Source: Tahibacter harae (lineage in GTDB: Bacteria > Pseudomonadota > Gammaproteobacteria > Xanthomonadales > Rhodanobacteraceae). Taken from it: a DNA stretch of 38,535 nucleotides. This document shows positions 1-7,764 of this stretch, one piece after another. The notes beneath the pieces were generated by a model. The model ran no database searches, was not told the DNA's origin, and worked only from the letters and a program-made list of their open reading frames with translations. A program made the translations under genes and the position numbers. How positions within the stretch are numbered: position 1 is the first letter of the stretch; each line of letters starts with the position of its first letter. The DNA is taken from the NCBI RefSeq assembly GCF_024437735.1, contig NZ_JANFQO010000032.1, positions 1 to 38,535 on the forward strand, given 5' to 3'.

Positions 1-1
1 G

Positions 2-157
2 GACGAACGCTGGGCGACGGATCTGTGTCGCGTCTGGGGTGGGCATGACGGTTGGCTGGTACTGGCGCTGGTGATCGATTGCTACACCCGCCAGTTATTG
101 GGTTGGCAGCTCTCGCGCAGCGGCAAGGCGACGACGGCCGCAGCGGCACTGGACGCT
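2..157 (+). pseudogene. IS3-family transposase OrfB fragment (integrase core)
   Basis: The frame from base 2 encodes an rve-type integrase core fragment: it opens DERWATDLCRVW and continues through LVLALVIDCYTRQLLGW, the stretch around the first catalytic Asp (WATD) of IS3-family OrfB. Homology stops near base 157 after the codons for AALDA. The frame then runs on meaninglessly to a stop at 248-250. The fragment lacks the second Asp and the Glu of the DDE triad, so it cannot be active. Its 5' part lies outside the window, so its original extent is unknown. It abuts, head-on, an OrfA fragment on the other strand. Confidence 0.8.
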
Positions 158-296
158 CCATCGTCTCTGCCGAGGTTACCGCCTCCTGAGACACCACTTC
201 CACTGCCGCACTTTCCGGCGGCAGCAACCTCGCTACCAGCCGATCTTTGAACGCTTGTCCGTATCGAACCACGTGATCAGGCCCTTCGTACCTCAT
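154..296 (-). pseudogene. IS3-family OrfA N-terminal fragment
   Basis: Read on the minus strand from an ATG at 296, the sequence encodes MRYEGPDHVVRYGQAFKDRL followed by VARLLPPESAAVEVVSQEAV and a SAETMER-like end. This is the N-terminal helix-turn-helix start of an IS3-family OrfA. It breaks off where the expected ERW should continue, at the CGCT (154-157) shared with the opposing OrfB piece. The piece is about 47 codons, so this is debris rather than a gene. Bases 297-345 on its upstream side may be the element's left end (the minus strand begins TGATAGCCC at 345), but no matching right end is visible. Confidence 0.7.
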
Positions 297-439
297 GGTG
301 AAAGTTCATCAGAGCGACAACTATTCTGACGTGCGTGGGCTATCAGACTGGCTGGTGGGGCCGAACGACGATCGGTAGCAGGTGGCGTTACCAACTGCCA
401 TGGCTGCGCATGGCCAAGCCCAACGTTTAGGCGCGCAGA
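297..439. other. gene-free stretch between IS debris and pentapeptide gene
   Basis: No coding frame with recognisable content. The part up to about 345 may be the terminal sequence of the IS3-type element; 346-439 shows nothing identifiable. No clear terminator follows the pentapeptide-repeat gene that ends at 440. Confidence 0.4.
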
Positions 440-949
440 TTAAGTGACAAAATGTACACCGGAGAATTCGGCAGTGTCGGTATCGCTGTCGGCGAACGTA
501 TCAGCGCCCTCAATCGTGCAGCCGACGAATCTGGCGCCGCTCATGAAAGCGCGAAGAAAAAAGCATCGTGATATCAAGCAATTGACAAAAACGGAGTCCG
601 ACAAATCAGCTTTGCTGAAATCAACTGCATCGAACCGGCAATTTTCGAAAACGCAGTTATTGATACTAGCCTTCCTAAAAATGGCGCCGGAAAATTCGCA
701 ATAATAGAATTTTCCCGACGCCATGAATGCTGCGTAAAAATCAGAACTAGCAAACAAACAGCGGTTGAAAGTGCACTCCGATAGAACAATGGAGTCAAAG
801 CTGATATCCGAACCAAATAACGCCCCATCGAATATAATGCCGACCAGCTCAAGCTTTGACCCCATTGCTTCCGATGAGGCGGCCCAATCTCCGTGAGAAC
901 GCAATCCATCCATCAGGGTTGAATCCCCTACATTTGTCAAGGATACCAT
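440..949 (-). CDS. Pentapeptide-repeat protein, putative immunity protein of the adjacent effector
   Basis: A 169-residue protein. From about residue 37 to the C-terminus it is built of imperfect pentapeptides of the A(D/N)Lxx type with Phe/Leu/Cys at the central position (for example FDGALF, FDAVDFSKADL, ARFVGC), which fold as a right-handed quadrilateral beta-helix. Cysteine is frequent at the inward position. There is no signal peptide, so it is cytosolic. Its ATG (949) lies inside the 3' end of the effector gene (13-base overlap) with GGGAA about 9 bases upstream, so the two are translationally coupled. The position directly after a toxin-tailed T6SS effector is where immunity genes sit; the immunity role is inference. 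Base composition is clearly more AT-rich than the rest of the window, which suggests horizontal acquisition. Confidence 0.75.
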   Translation of the reverse strand: MVSLTNVGDSTLMDGLRSHGDWAASSEAMGSKLELVGIIFDGALFGSDISFDSIVLSECTFNRCLFASSDFYAAFMASGKFYYCEFSGAIFRKASINNCVFENCRFDAVDFSKADLSDSVFVNCLISRCFFLRAFMSGARFVGCTIEGADTFADSDTDTAEFSGVHFVT

Positions 950-2571
950 TTAACATTTCCCGATAGTCCGGCTTTATCAATAGCGTGCCGAAGTTGGCTA
1001 ACGTGTTCGGCTGACATTCTGGCCGTGTCAATAATCACATTCTCACCTCGGCCAACTTCGCGTGAAATTGCTTCGACCGCTTTCTCCAGTTTGAATCCAG
1101 TCTTGAAGCTCGAATTAAACCCTTTAATGTCCCAAACCACACCATCACGATCGATGAACTCGCCACCATTAGGACGCGGATCTCTCCGAATTGGGAACTT
1201 GAGGTCGCCTCTTGCCTCCATTTCCATCCCAACCTCCGCTTCGCGCCAGGTCTTTGGCGAGATGGCGCCATTGTGTGCCGGGTCTCGTGCAAGCTCATCG
1301 AACCGCCTAATGTCGCGTTCGTGGGGCCTGATGAATATGCCCTGCGGCTTGATCGGCGGCCGGTGAGGCGGCCTGAAACCTCGCGGAGGGCCGATAGAGC
1401 GTTGACTCCCCGGATTTCCCATGCCCTTGCCAACGCCAGCCGTGTCGAGCGCCGTTGCATTGACCCAGTCTACAACCTGCGCAGTGGCTCCCATGGCTTC
1501 TACAGTATTCCCTGGCGCACCAATCACCGGACCTAGCAAGGCACGCTCCAATTGTCGTCGCGATTCGTGCGTGCGTAATTCGGTTTCACGCCGCTCATTC
1601 CATGACAGCGCCGCGCTCATGGTAGGCCCGGCAGCCGCCTCGGGATAGGCCATGGCAAAAGCGTGTGCAGCCTGGTCGCGGTAGTACAACGCATCGCTGC
1701 CGCGCACGCGCATCTGCGTCTCGAGCCGGGCGATACGCTCCTTGATCTGCCTACGCCGTGTCCAATCCAGGAGGAGCGTAGTTTCGCTCAATTCACGGCG
1801 AACCTCATCAAGCTCGCGCTGAGTTTCCGCTGCACGCTCATCCGCATTTCGACGTGCTTCGTCAAAATACTTCATTTCTATAGCAAGTTCTTCTTGCGTC
1901 TTCTGACGAAACATCGTCTTGATGTCGGTGCGGAGCAATCCAGCGGTTCCGCCAAGGCCATTCGCATCGCAATTGATCAGGCACTCGCTCTCATGCCGCG
2001 CAACAGGAAGTCCGTTGACCTTGACGTTGCTCTGGCCCTGGACGATCTTTACGAATCCAGTCGCTTGCGACGTCCTTGATACAACATGGGCACCGGCATC
2101 GGCTTTGATTCCTTGATGCATGTCGCCTTGCCGGTACACAGGAACACCCTGAGCTTTTACATTGGGTGACGCCAGCTTTTCCTGCTCGATTTCGGCGTAG
2201 CTGTCGAACGCAATCGGCGTTCCGTTCACGTCGCACCAGTCGGGATCGACACATTCGGCTCGCCAGGTGGTTGCGTTGGCGATGTGGCGAGAAGCTTGCG
2301 TAGCGGGCTTTTCGTCTGGTTTTTCTATGTGCGGCAGGTCTAAGCCGGGGTTATCCTTGCGATACTGTTCGTATTCGGCATACGTTGGGGACCAATCGCG
2401 CAGCGGAACCTCGTTTGAGCCGTCAATAGCCACCGCCGAATAGGCGGAGCGCTCGATAAGCAGGCGGTCGCTACCGGCAAAAGTTCGGATGTTCCATAAT
2501 GTTTGGTCAGGTGTGATGTGCACCACGCCGGTCATCGACGTGACCGTGGGAAGCGTGAGCACGTCGCTCAT
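937..2571 (-). CDS. T6SS effector: DUF4150 (PAAR-like) domain with C-terminal CdiA-type nuclease
   Basis: A 544-residue modular effector. Residues about 105-210 (CDVNGTPIAF, PVYRQGDMHQG, SNVKVNGLPVARHES) match the DUF4150/PAAR-like domain that caps the VgrG spike. Residues 225-300 form a charged, probably coiled-coil linker. A proline-rich stretch at 390-415 leads into the toxin. The C-terminal part (about 430-544) contains GGEFIDRDGVVWDIKG (469-484) and GENVIIDTARMS (509-520). It resembles the CdiA_C/tRNase-type C-terminal nuclease family found in contact-dependent toxins, where D481 and K483 would belong to the catalytic core. Target (tRNA or DNA) is not determinable by eye. The ATG overlaps the stop of the DUF2169 gene (ATGA), so it is in the vgrG operon. 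No signal peptide is present, as expected for T6SS cargo. Confidence 0.8.
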   Translation of the reverse strand: MSDVLTLPTVTSMTGVVHITPDQTLWNIRTFAGSDRLLIERSAYSAVAIDGSNEVPLRDWSPTYAEYEQYRKDNPGLDLPHIEKPDEKPATQASRHIANATTWRAECVDPDWCDVNGTPIAFDSYAEIEQEKLASPNVKAQGVPVYRQGDMHQGIKADAGAHVVSRTSQATGFVKIVQGQSNVKVNGLPVARHESECLINCDANGLGGTAGLLRTDIKTMFRQKTQEELAIEMKYFDEARRNADERAAETQRELDEVRRELSETTLLLDWTRRRQIKERIARLETQMRVRGSDALYYRDQAAHAFAMAYPEAAAGPTMSAALSWNERRETELRTHESRRQLERALLGPVIGAPGNTVEAMGATAQVVDWVNATALDTAGVGKGMGNPGSQRSIGPPRGFRPPHRPPIKPQGIFIRPHERDIRRFDELARDPAHNGAISPKTWREAEVGMEMEARGDLKFPIRRDPRPNGGEFIDRDGVVWDIKGFNSSFKTGFKLEKAVEAISREVGRGENVIIDTARMSAEHVSQLRHAIDKAGLSGNVKWYP

Positions 2572-3680
2572 GACCAGGCTCCAGCCAAGATACAGGGAGT
2601 CGGTGCAGTATGTTCGCCTTTTGTGCTGGCCACCAGCAGTTCGCGGACGGGATTGTCACGGGCGAAAACCGCACGCCAAGTCAGTGATACCCTTTGCTGA
2701 TCCAGGTCGATACATAGCGTGTCCAGCGCGGGAACTGCGATTTCGCGTGTGTTGTCGTTCCGCCGCGCCAGGATGCGCAGGGTTCGGCCGGGAAGGCGGA
2801 ACCGGACTCCTCCCATGGGCAGCATACCCATCAGCACGACGGGTTCGTCGCCGCTCAAATAGCCTGAATAGATGAGATCCGGATGCGCACTTTGGAAATA
2901 GCGCGGGCTGAAGTCGCCCGGATAGGCCGGATGCCGTGTGGCGCGCCATGCCGCATCGCGAGTGCCGAGATGACGCGAACGTGGCCAAGTCCAGCGGGCG
3001 AGCGGACCGAATCCTTGAACGGCGGAGCGTTGCCGGGGGTGTTTTATGGGTGAATCGACGGCATCTATCTGCGGCGCAGGAAAACGCACAAGCGCATTTA
3101 ACTGATTCTCGATGGATCGGCGCGCGTGCTTGTCCAGTCGAGCAAGCGCGCTTGCGTCGGGAATCCATCCGCAACCGGCGGGATTGTCCGGTTTGTAGAT
3201 GAATCGGGCGCCGCCATCGCTTGCTGCGGCCGCGAAGCAGCCACCGAAAGCGGCGCGATAGTTGAGTTCGACCACATTGGTAGGCTCTGCCTCCCCCAAT
3301 CTCCAATCCCAGATACCGAGTCGGAACTCGCGCGGGCCATGCAATTGCAGGACTTTGCGCAGATCGCCGACAGCAACGCCCGCAAACCACTTTCGTGCAG
3401 CTTTTGCCTGCCGCGCTGTACCGACGACATGGATATCTGTCGCAGGCTTGTAGATGACGAGGTCACCTTCGCGCCGAACAGTGGTTCGCAATGGCGAAGC
3501 GCCCTCGCCGTCGTATTCGTCGCCCGGCAAAATCGCGGAATCGTGCGAGACGCAGGAAACCGCCTCACTTTCGGCGCTAAACACATACGTGCCGCGAATG
3601 GCGAGCACATCGAAAAGCGCGCCGGATGGCCCAGCTTTGCGGAACCACGCAACAGGCATACCGCTACGATTGTCGATCAT
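2568..3680 (-). CDS. DUF2169-domain protein, T6SS effector adaptor
   Basis: A 370-residue cytosolic protein whose N-terminal two thirds match DUF2169: an opening with AWFRKAG, then LAIRGTYVF, the DIHVVGTARQ segment, WDWRLGEAEPTNVVELNYRAAFGG-type core (about residues 125-150), and the PGDFSPRYFQSAHPDL region. DUF2169 proteins are encoded between vgrG and DUF4150-type effectors and act as adaptors or chaperones loading the effector onto the spike. They are not secreted structural parts. It overlaps both neighbours by 4 bases (ATGA at 3677-3680 and 2568-2571), which fits a tightly coupled vgrG-adaptor-effector-immunity unit. The length is normal for the family. Confidence 0.85.
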   Translation of the reverse strand: MIDNRSGMPVAWFRKAGPSGALFDVLAIRGTYVFSAESEAVSCVSHDSAILPGDEYDGEGASPLRTTVRREGDLVIYKPATDIHVVGTARQAKAARKWFAGVAVGDLRKVLQLHGPREFRLGIWDWRLGEAEPTNVVELNYRAAFGGCFAAAASDGGARFIYKPDNPAGCGWIPDASALARLDKHARRSIENQLNALVRFPAPQIDAVDSPIKHPRQRSAVQGFGPLARWTWPRSRHLGTRDAAWRATRHPAYPGDFSPRYFQSAHPDLIYSGYLSGDEPVVLMGMLPMGGVRFRLPGRTLRILARRNDNTREIAVPALDTLCIDLDQQRVSLTWRAVFARDNPVRELLVASTKGEHTAPTPCILAGAWS

Positions 3681-6049
3681 TGCTCGCTTGCGTCGCTCTG
3701 AGATTCGAGCGCCGGGGCGGCCAAGGCTGTACCGCTGTTGAGATGAACATCATCGGGAGCATCGGCGTTGACCGTTTTCGCCGCTTTTAGGTGGATATCA
3801 GGCCCGTCGAGAAATATTCCATCCGGTGTAATGACGACCTTGGAAGGGCCTGCCTGCAGCACGATCGTATCTTTATCCATGCTGATACTTGAGCCGCTGG
3901 ATTCTTTTTTCGCAGCACCACCACTAGGCGCAACAATGCTCATGGCCTGCGCGCCCCGACCGTCCTGTGCGCTACCGGGCCCGACGAGCAGCTTGTAAAC
4001 GCTCCCAACCTTGGCGGTGTGATTGTTGCCAATGGTGTCTGTACGATCAGTGCCCACCTGGCTGGTCATCATCATGCCGACCGTACGCATATAGGCCATA
4101 CCGACAGTGGTCATCTTGCCCAGCCCGACATTCTGCATGGACGCCATGCCAATCGTTTCCGTCTTGAACTTGCCGACCTTGATCGACCAGCTCTTGCCGA
4201 TCTTGTCGCTCTCGTTCTTGCCGACTTTCTTGGTGCGGCTGCTGCCGATGGTCAGTGATTCGTTCTTGCCGACGCGGCGCGTGCGGTTGTCGCCGACGCT
4301 GTGGGTCTGGTTGTTGCCGATGCTGACGGTCTCGTTCTTGCCGACGTCCTCGCTGCGGTTGTCGCCGATGCTGATTTTCTCGTTATGGTCGACGCGCTCG
4401 CTGCGGTCGTTGTGCACCGTGATGGTTTCGTTGTGATCGACGGTTTCCGTGCGGTCGTGCTTCACATGCACGGTTTCATCGTGGTCGATGGTCTTGGTGC
4501 GGTCGTGGCCGACCCAGTGTGTCTCGTCGTTCTCGACTTCGATGTCCTGGTTCTTCTCGGCGTGCAGCCAGACCTGTTCCTCGCCCTTCTTGTCCTCGAA
4601 GCGCAGTGCGTTGGCGTTCTGCCAGGTCGCGCCCATGGAACTGCGCGTGAGGAAGCCCGACTGCGTGGCATTGGCCGGCAGGCCCCAGGGATGCGGGTTG
4701 TTCGTGTTGTAGACGCGGCCGACGATGATGGGCTGATCCGGGTCGCCGTTCAGGTGATCGACCAGCACTTCCTGGCCGATGCGCGGGATATGCACGCCGC
4801 CGAAGCCGGTGCCGGCCCAGGGATGCGATACGCGGATCCAGCACGAGGAATTTTCATCCTTCTTGCCGTAGCGGTCCCAGTGGAACTGCACCTTCACCTG
4901 GCCGTGTTCGTTGGTGTAGATCTCCTGGCCGGCGGGGCCGGTGACCACGGCGGATTCCGGACCCATCGTATGCGGCTTGGGTGTGCGCCGTTCCGGCCGG
5001 TACGGCTGGTCGGTCGGATGCACTTCCGCCGCAATCGTCAGGCGGTGCTCGCCGCTGTCCTCGGTCGCCTCGTAGTCGTTGTCGCTGAAATCGTATTCGG
5101 CGCCGACGACCAAATATTCCTTGTTGTAGTCACCGACGGCGTGCTTCTCCAGCGTGAACAGCCGGCCCGGCGCGACGCCGCGTGCGCGGCCCTGGGAGAA
5201 GCTGCGCAGATGGCTGGATTGCAGTTCTTCCAGGCGCACGCGGGCGTACGGGTCGCCTTCGCCGAGCGTCGGGTAGCTGCCGGGGTAATCAAAAATGTCG
5301 TAGCTCGCGTGCGGATGGCCGGCGGGCTGTGCGCGCTGAGTGGTCAGGTCCGCACTCGGCATCACGAAGTTGTAGTCGCGCGCGGCGTACTTGCCGCTCT
5401 GCACATTGCCGCCGGCGGCCCAGCCGTTGAAATGATCCTTGTCGGGGACCGACACATCCTGCGGATAGAAAGGGATCGTGGCATAGCCCGGATACGGCGT
5501 GGCCAGGCCGATGTCGTCCGTCATCACCAGTGTATGCTCGCCGGCCGAATGCTCGAACCAGTACCAGATGCCTTCGTGTTCCAGCAGGCGCTGCACGAAA
5601 TTCGCATCGGTCTCGCGGTACTGCACGCAGTAGTTCCACTTGCGGTAGCTGCGCGACAGCAGCCACTTGGTCTGGAACGGGTACATCGCCAGCACCTGCT
5701 TGACGATGTCGGGTGTCGTCATCTGCTGGAAGATGCGGTAGTCGCTGCGCCGCGTCGCATACCACAGCCAGGGTTTGAGCTGCGCCACGTACAGATGCCG
5801 CCGCCCGGCTCTGCCGGCCGAGCGGAAATGCACGCACTGGCCGTTGAGATAGCGCCGCGCGCCGCCTTCCAACTCGAAATCCACCGTGATCGGCTGGCCC
5901 AGCAGCGCGGGCGCCGCCAGGCCCTTTTCCTCGCTCGTCAGCGTGAGCTGGAAATCGAACAGCTGCGACAGCGATTCCCGTCCCTGCAGGCTGTCGAAGC
6001 GCAATACTTCGGGGCCCAGGGGCGTGGTGACGTTCAGGGTGCGGTTCAT
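3677..6049 (-). CDS. vgrG: VgrG spike protein of a type VI secretion system (orphan)
   Basis: 790 residues from the ATG at 6049, giving the typical start MNRTLNVTTPLGPEVLRFDS; an in-frame upstream start at 6178 would add 43 residues unlike the family. Residues 10-345 are the gp27-like base, with LFDFQLTLTSE and FVQRLLEHEGIWYWFEH. Residues 375-470 are the gp5 OB-fold, with GQVKVQFHWDRYGKKDENSS and CWIRVSHPWAGTGFGG. Residues about 503-690 are an unusually long run of 8-residue xxIGxxxx / xxVDHNET repeats forming the beta-helical needle. The rest (700-790) is a DUF2345-like tail. It trimerises as the puncturing tip and carries the downstream DUF4150 effector. No strong Shine-Dalgarno is visible. 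No tssA-M or hcp genes lie in the window, so it depends on a T6SS encoded elsewhere. Confidence 0.93.
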   Translation of the reverse strand: MNRTLNVTTPLGPEVLRFDSLQGRESLSQLFDFQLTLTSEEKGLAAPALLGQPITVDFELEGGARRYLNGQCVHFRSAGRAGRRHLYVAQLKPWLWYATRRSDYRIFQQMTTPDIVKQVLAMYPFQTKWLLSRSYRKWNYCVQYRETDANFVQRLLEHEGIWYWFEHSAGEHTLVMTDDIGLATPYPGYATIPFYPQDVSVPDKDHFNGWAAGGNVQSGKYAARDYNFVMPSADLTTQRAQPAGHPHASYDIFDYPGSYPTLGEGDPYARVRLEELQSSHLRSFSQGRARGVAPGRLFTLEKHAVGDYNKEYLVVGAEYDFSDNDYEATEDSGEHRLTIAAEVHPTDQPYRPERRTPKPHTMGPESAVVTGPAGQEIYTNEHGQVKVQFHWDRYGKKDENSSCWIRVSHPWAGTGFGGVHIPRIGQEVLVDHLNGDPDQPIIVGRVYNTNNPHPWGLPANATQSGFLTRSSMGATWQNANALRFEDKKGEEQVWLHAEKNQDIEVENDETHWVGHDRTKTIDHDETVHVKHDRTETVDHNETITVHNDRSERVDHNEKISIGDNRSEDVGKNETVSIGNNQTHSVGDNRTRRVGKNESLTIGSSRTKKVGKNESDKIGKSWSIKVGKFKTETIGMASMQNVGLGKMTTVGMAYMRTVGMMMTSQVGTDRTDTIGNNHTAKVGSVYKLLVGPGSAQDGRGAQAMSIVAPSGGAAKKESSGSSISMDKDTIVLQAGPSKVVITPDGIFLDGPDIHLKAAKTVNADAPDDVHLNSGTALAAPALESQSDASEQ

Positions 6050-6116
6050 GGCGAGTCCGTTCGTAAGCCGGCAAGTCAATTTGCAGCGGGTAAAAGATGG
6101 TGTTGGATAAAAGCGT

Positions 6117-6144
6117 AAATTACAGAATGGAACGAGCGTAGCAA
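6117..6144 (-). promoter_or_regulatory. possible sigma70 promoter of the vgrG operon
   Basis: On the minus strand TTGCTA (6139-6144) and TAATTT (6117-6122) are 16 bases apart and lie 68-95 bases upstream of the vgrG ATG. Both hexamers match the consensus only partly, so this is a weak call. Confidence 0.3.
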
Positions 6145-6233
6145 TCCGCTGCCGGCGGTGCCACCGGGGAATTGGCATATCGACGGGGTGCTGTTCCCCT
6201 GGTCCGCGCCAGGACGGGCTTTTTTACCGGGCC

Positions 6234-6269
6234 TCGGAAATTTCCGATGCTCATGGCAGAAATTTCCTG
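6234..6269. promoter_or_regulatory. tandem GAAATTTCC palindromes upstream of vgrG (candidate operator)
   Basis: TCGGAAATTTCCGA (6234-6247) is a perfect 14-bp palindrome. A second near-palindrome, CAGAAATTTCCTG (6257-6269), shares GAAATTTCC with it. The centres are 22 bp apart, two helical turns, as expected for two dimers bound on one DNA face. The sites are 185-220 bp upstream of vgrG and in the gap downstream of the AraC gene. The regulator is unknown. Confidence 0.45.
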
Positions 6270-6454
6270 CTGTCCAGGCGGACGTCATATCGGTGCGCGA
6301 TTCGCGCGGCGCGCCGATGCATCCTGCGGTAGAGGGCAATTCTCTGCGTTCGGCCGAAGGAGTCCCGCGTAACGCGGCGCTGTGTCGGCACGCGATCTGC
6401 CGGAACAATTGCCTGGCCGTCGTGCGCCACCGGTTGTCTGTCTAGCCTCGCAGA

Positions 6455-7462
6455 CTAGCCATCCGATCGTTGCCACTCTCCCGGCGTCTTGCCAAACCAC
6501 CGCCTGGCCGCCCGGCTGAGACTGCTCGCATCGTGATACCTCATGCGTCGTGCCGCTTCCTGCAGCGGCACGCCGTCGCGCAGCAGCTGCTGCAGTGCGT
6601 CGCGCCTTGCCGTGTCGACCAGCGCGGTCCAGCTCTGGTTTTCCTGGTGCAGCTGCCGCTGCAGGGCGCGCAGGCTCATGCCCAGGGCCTGGGCCAGGTC
6701 TTCGACGCGCATTGCGCCGCTGATCCGCGAGGCCAGCCATTGGCGGGCGTAGGCGCTGATCGAGCCGGCGCGGGGCAGGGCGCCGAGTTGCTGGTCCAGC
6801 AGCTGGCAATGCACCCGGTGCAGATCGGGATCCGAATGCGGCAGGCGGCGCGTGAGTTCGGCGCCGGGCAGGCGCAGCTGGTTGGCGCCGGCATTGAACT
6901 GCACTTCGCTGCCGAACAGGCGCCGGTAGGCCGGGAGCGGGCCTTGTGGTGCATGCCGCAGCGTCACCTGCACCGGTACCAGCGGACGTTCCGCCAGGCC
7001 GCGGGCCATGACCAGGATGCCGCCGACGATGGCTTCCACCTGTTGTGGAAAAAGCCGCAGGCGTTGCAATTGCTCGGTGTAGACGATGGCCGCGTCGCCG
7101 CCCGGCAGCGGCTGCGCTTCCAGCGTGCCGGATTCGCTGACCAGGCGGTAATAGCGCAGCATCAGTGCCAGTGCCGCCTGCAGCGTCGCGCTGGTCATGG
7201 CGGCCAGGCCCAGGGCGCGGAAAGTGGTCGGGCGGGCAGCTTCGGCCACGGCCAGGCCCAGCAGCGGGTCGCCGGTCAGGGCCAGGCCGTGTTGCCAGAG
7301 GCGGTGCACGGTCTCGGGTGCGCTGCGGCCGTTGGGATCGTCCAGCGTCGCGGCCTCCAGGCCCAGCTGTGCGAGCAGGCGGTCCGTGTCCACGCCTCTG
7401 GCCTGGAGTACGGCCAGCACGGTGCGGACATAGGTGTTGGAGACGGTGCGCGGATCGAGCAT
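6455..7462 (-). CDS. AraC-family transcriptional regulator (OruR/ArgR2-like)
   Basis: 335 residues. The N-terminal part (about 15-200) matches the arabinose-binding-type domain of the OruR/ornithine-utilisation subgroup (LLAQLGLEAATLDDP, LLGLAVAEAARPTTFRALG, ALALMLRYYRLVSE). The C-terminal 100 residues carry the two AraC helix-turn-helix motifs: RVEDLAQALGMSLRALQRQL and VPLQEAARRMRYHDASSLSR, ending RAARRWFGKTPGEWQR. It is the last gene of a same-strand run (hydrolase, Ohr, TlpA-like, this gene). It is separated by 302 bases from the previous one, so it probably has its own promoter. No Shine-Dalgarno precedes the ATG. The ligand is unknown. Confidence 0.88.
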   Translation of the reverse strand: MLDPRTVSNTYVRTVLAVLQARGVDTDRLLAQLGLEAATLDDPNGRSAPETVHRLWQHGLALTGDPLLGLAVAEAARPTTFRALGLAAMTSATLQAALALMLRYYRLVSESGTLEAQPLPGGDAAIVYTEQLQRLRLFPQQVEAIVGGILVMARGLAERPLVPVQVTLRHAPQGPLPAYRRLFGSEVQFNAGANQLRLPGAELTRRLPHSDPDLHRVHCQLLDQQLGALPRAGSISAYARQWLASRISGAMRVEDLAQALGMSLRALQRQLHQENQSWTALVDTARRDALQQLLRDGVPLQEAARRMRYHDASSLSRAARRWFGKTPGEWQRSDG

Positions 7463-7764
7463 GGCGCAGCTAAGTGTGCCGCGCGGGGAATGTCAATGCA
7501 TCGATCGGGCTGGCGCAGCACACCGGCTGAGGCTATTTCCCGCGTGCCGGTCGGCGGTGCTGCGCGGCGCCGTGGCTGAAGGGCCCGCCATTCCTTCGCG
7601 CCGCCGCCGCGGGTGCCGGCGCCTTGGCCGACAGTCCATCGCAGCGCGGCATTTGAGCCAGAAAGGCCGTGCCGCGGGCCTGCGCGGCTGTGCGTGTTTG
7701 TGCACAGTCGACGGCGCCAGCCCGCATCGCTGCGGCGCGGCGCTCCGCGCCAGCCGCCTGCGCC
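7463..7764. other. 302-base GC-rich gap between AraC and TlpA-like genes
   Basis: Apart from the candidate promoter next to the AraC start I see no gene, repeat or terminator. Short open frames here have no recognisable content. Confidence 0.5.
7468..7496 (-). promoter_or_regulatory. candidate promoter of the AraC gene, nearly leaderless
   Basis: The minus strand has a perfect -35 hexamer TTGACA (7491-7496), and 17 bases on a weak -10-like TTAGCT (7468-7473), ending only 5 bases before the ATG at 7462. Together with the missing Shine-Dalgarno this would give a leaderless or near-leaderless mRNA. The poor -10 keeps confidence low. Confidence 0.3.

Noticed and set aside
4301-6118. Long open frame (605 codons) on the plus strand
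   Set aside because: It lies antisense to vgrG, is rich in Val/Ala/Arg/His with no domain motif, and is explained by the codon bias of the real gene on the other strand.
6136-6175. Possible sigma54 promoter (TGGCAC...TTGC) upstream of vgrG
   Set aside because: The GG and GC elements do not have the strict -24/-12 spacing; the TTGC is too far from the TGGCAC.
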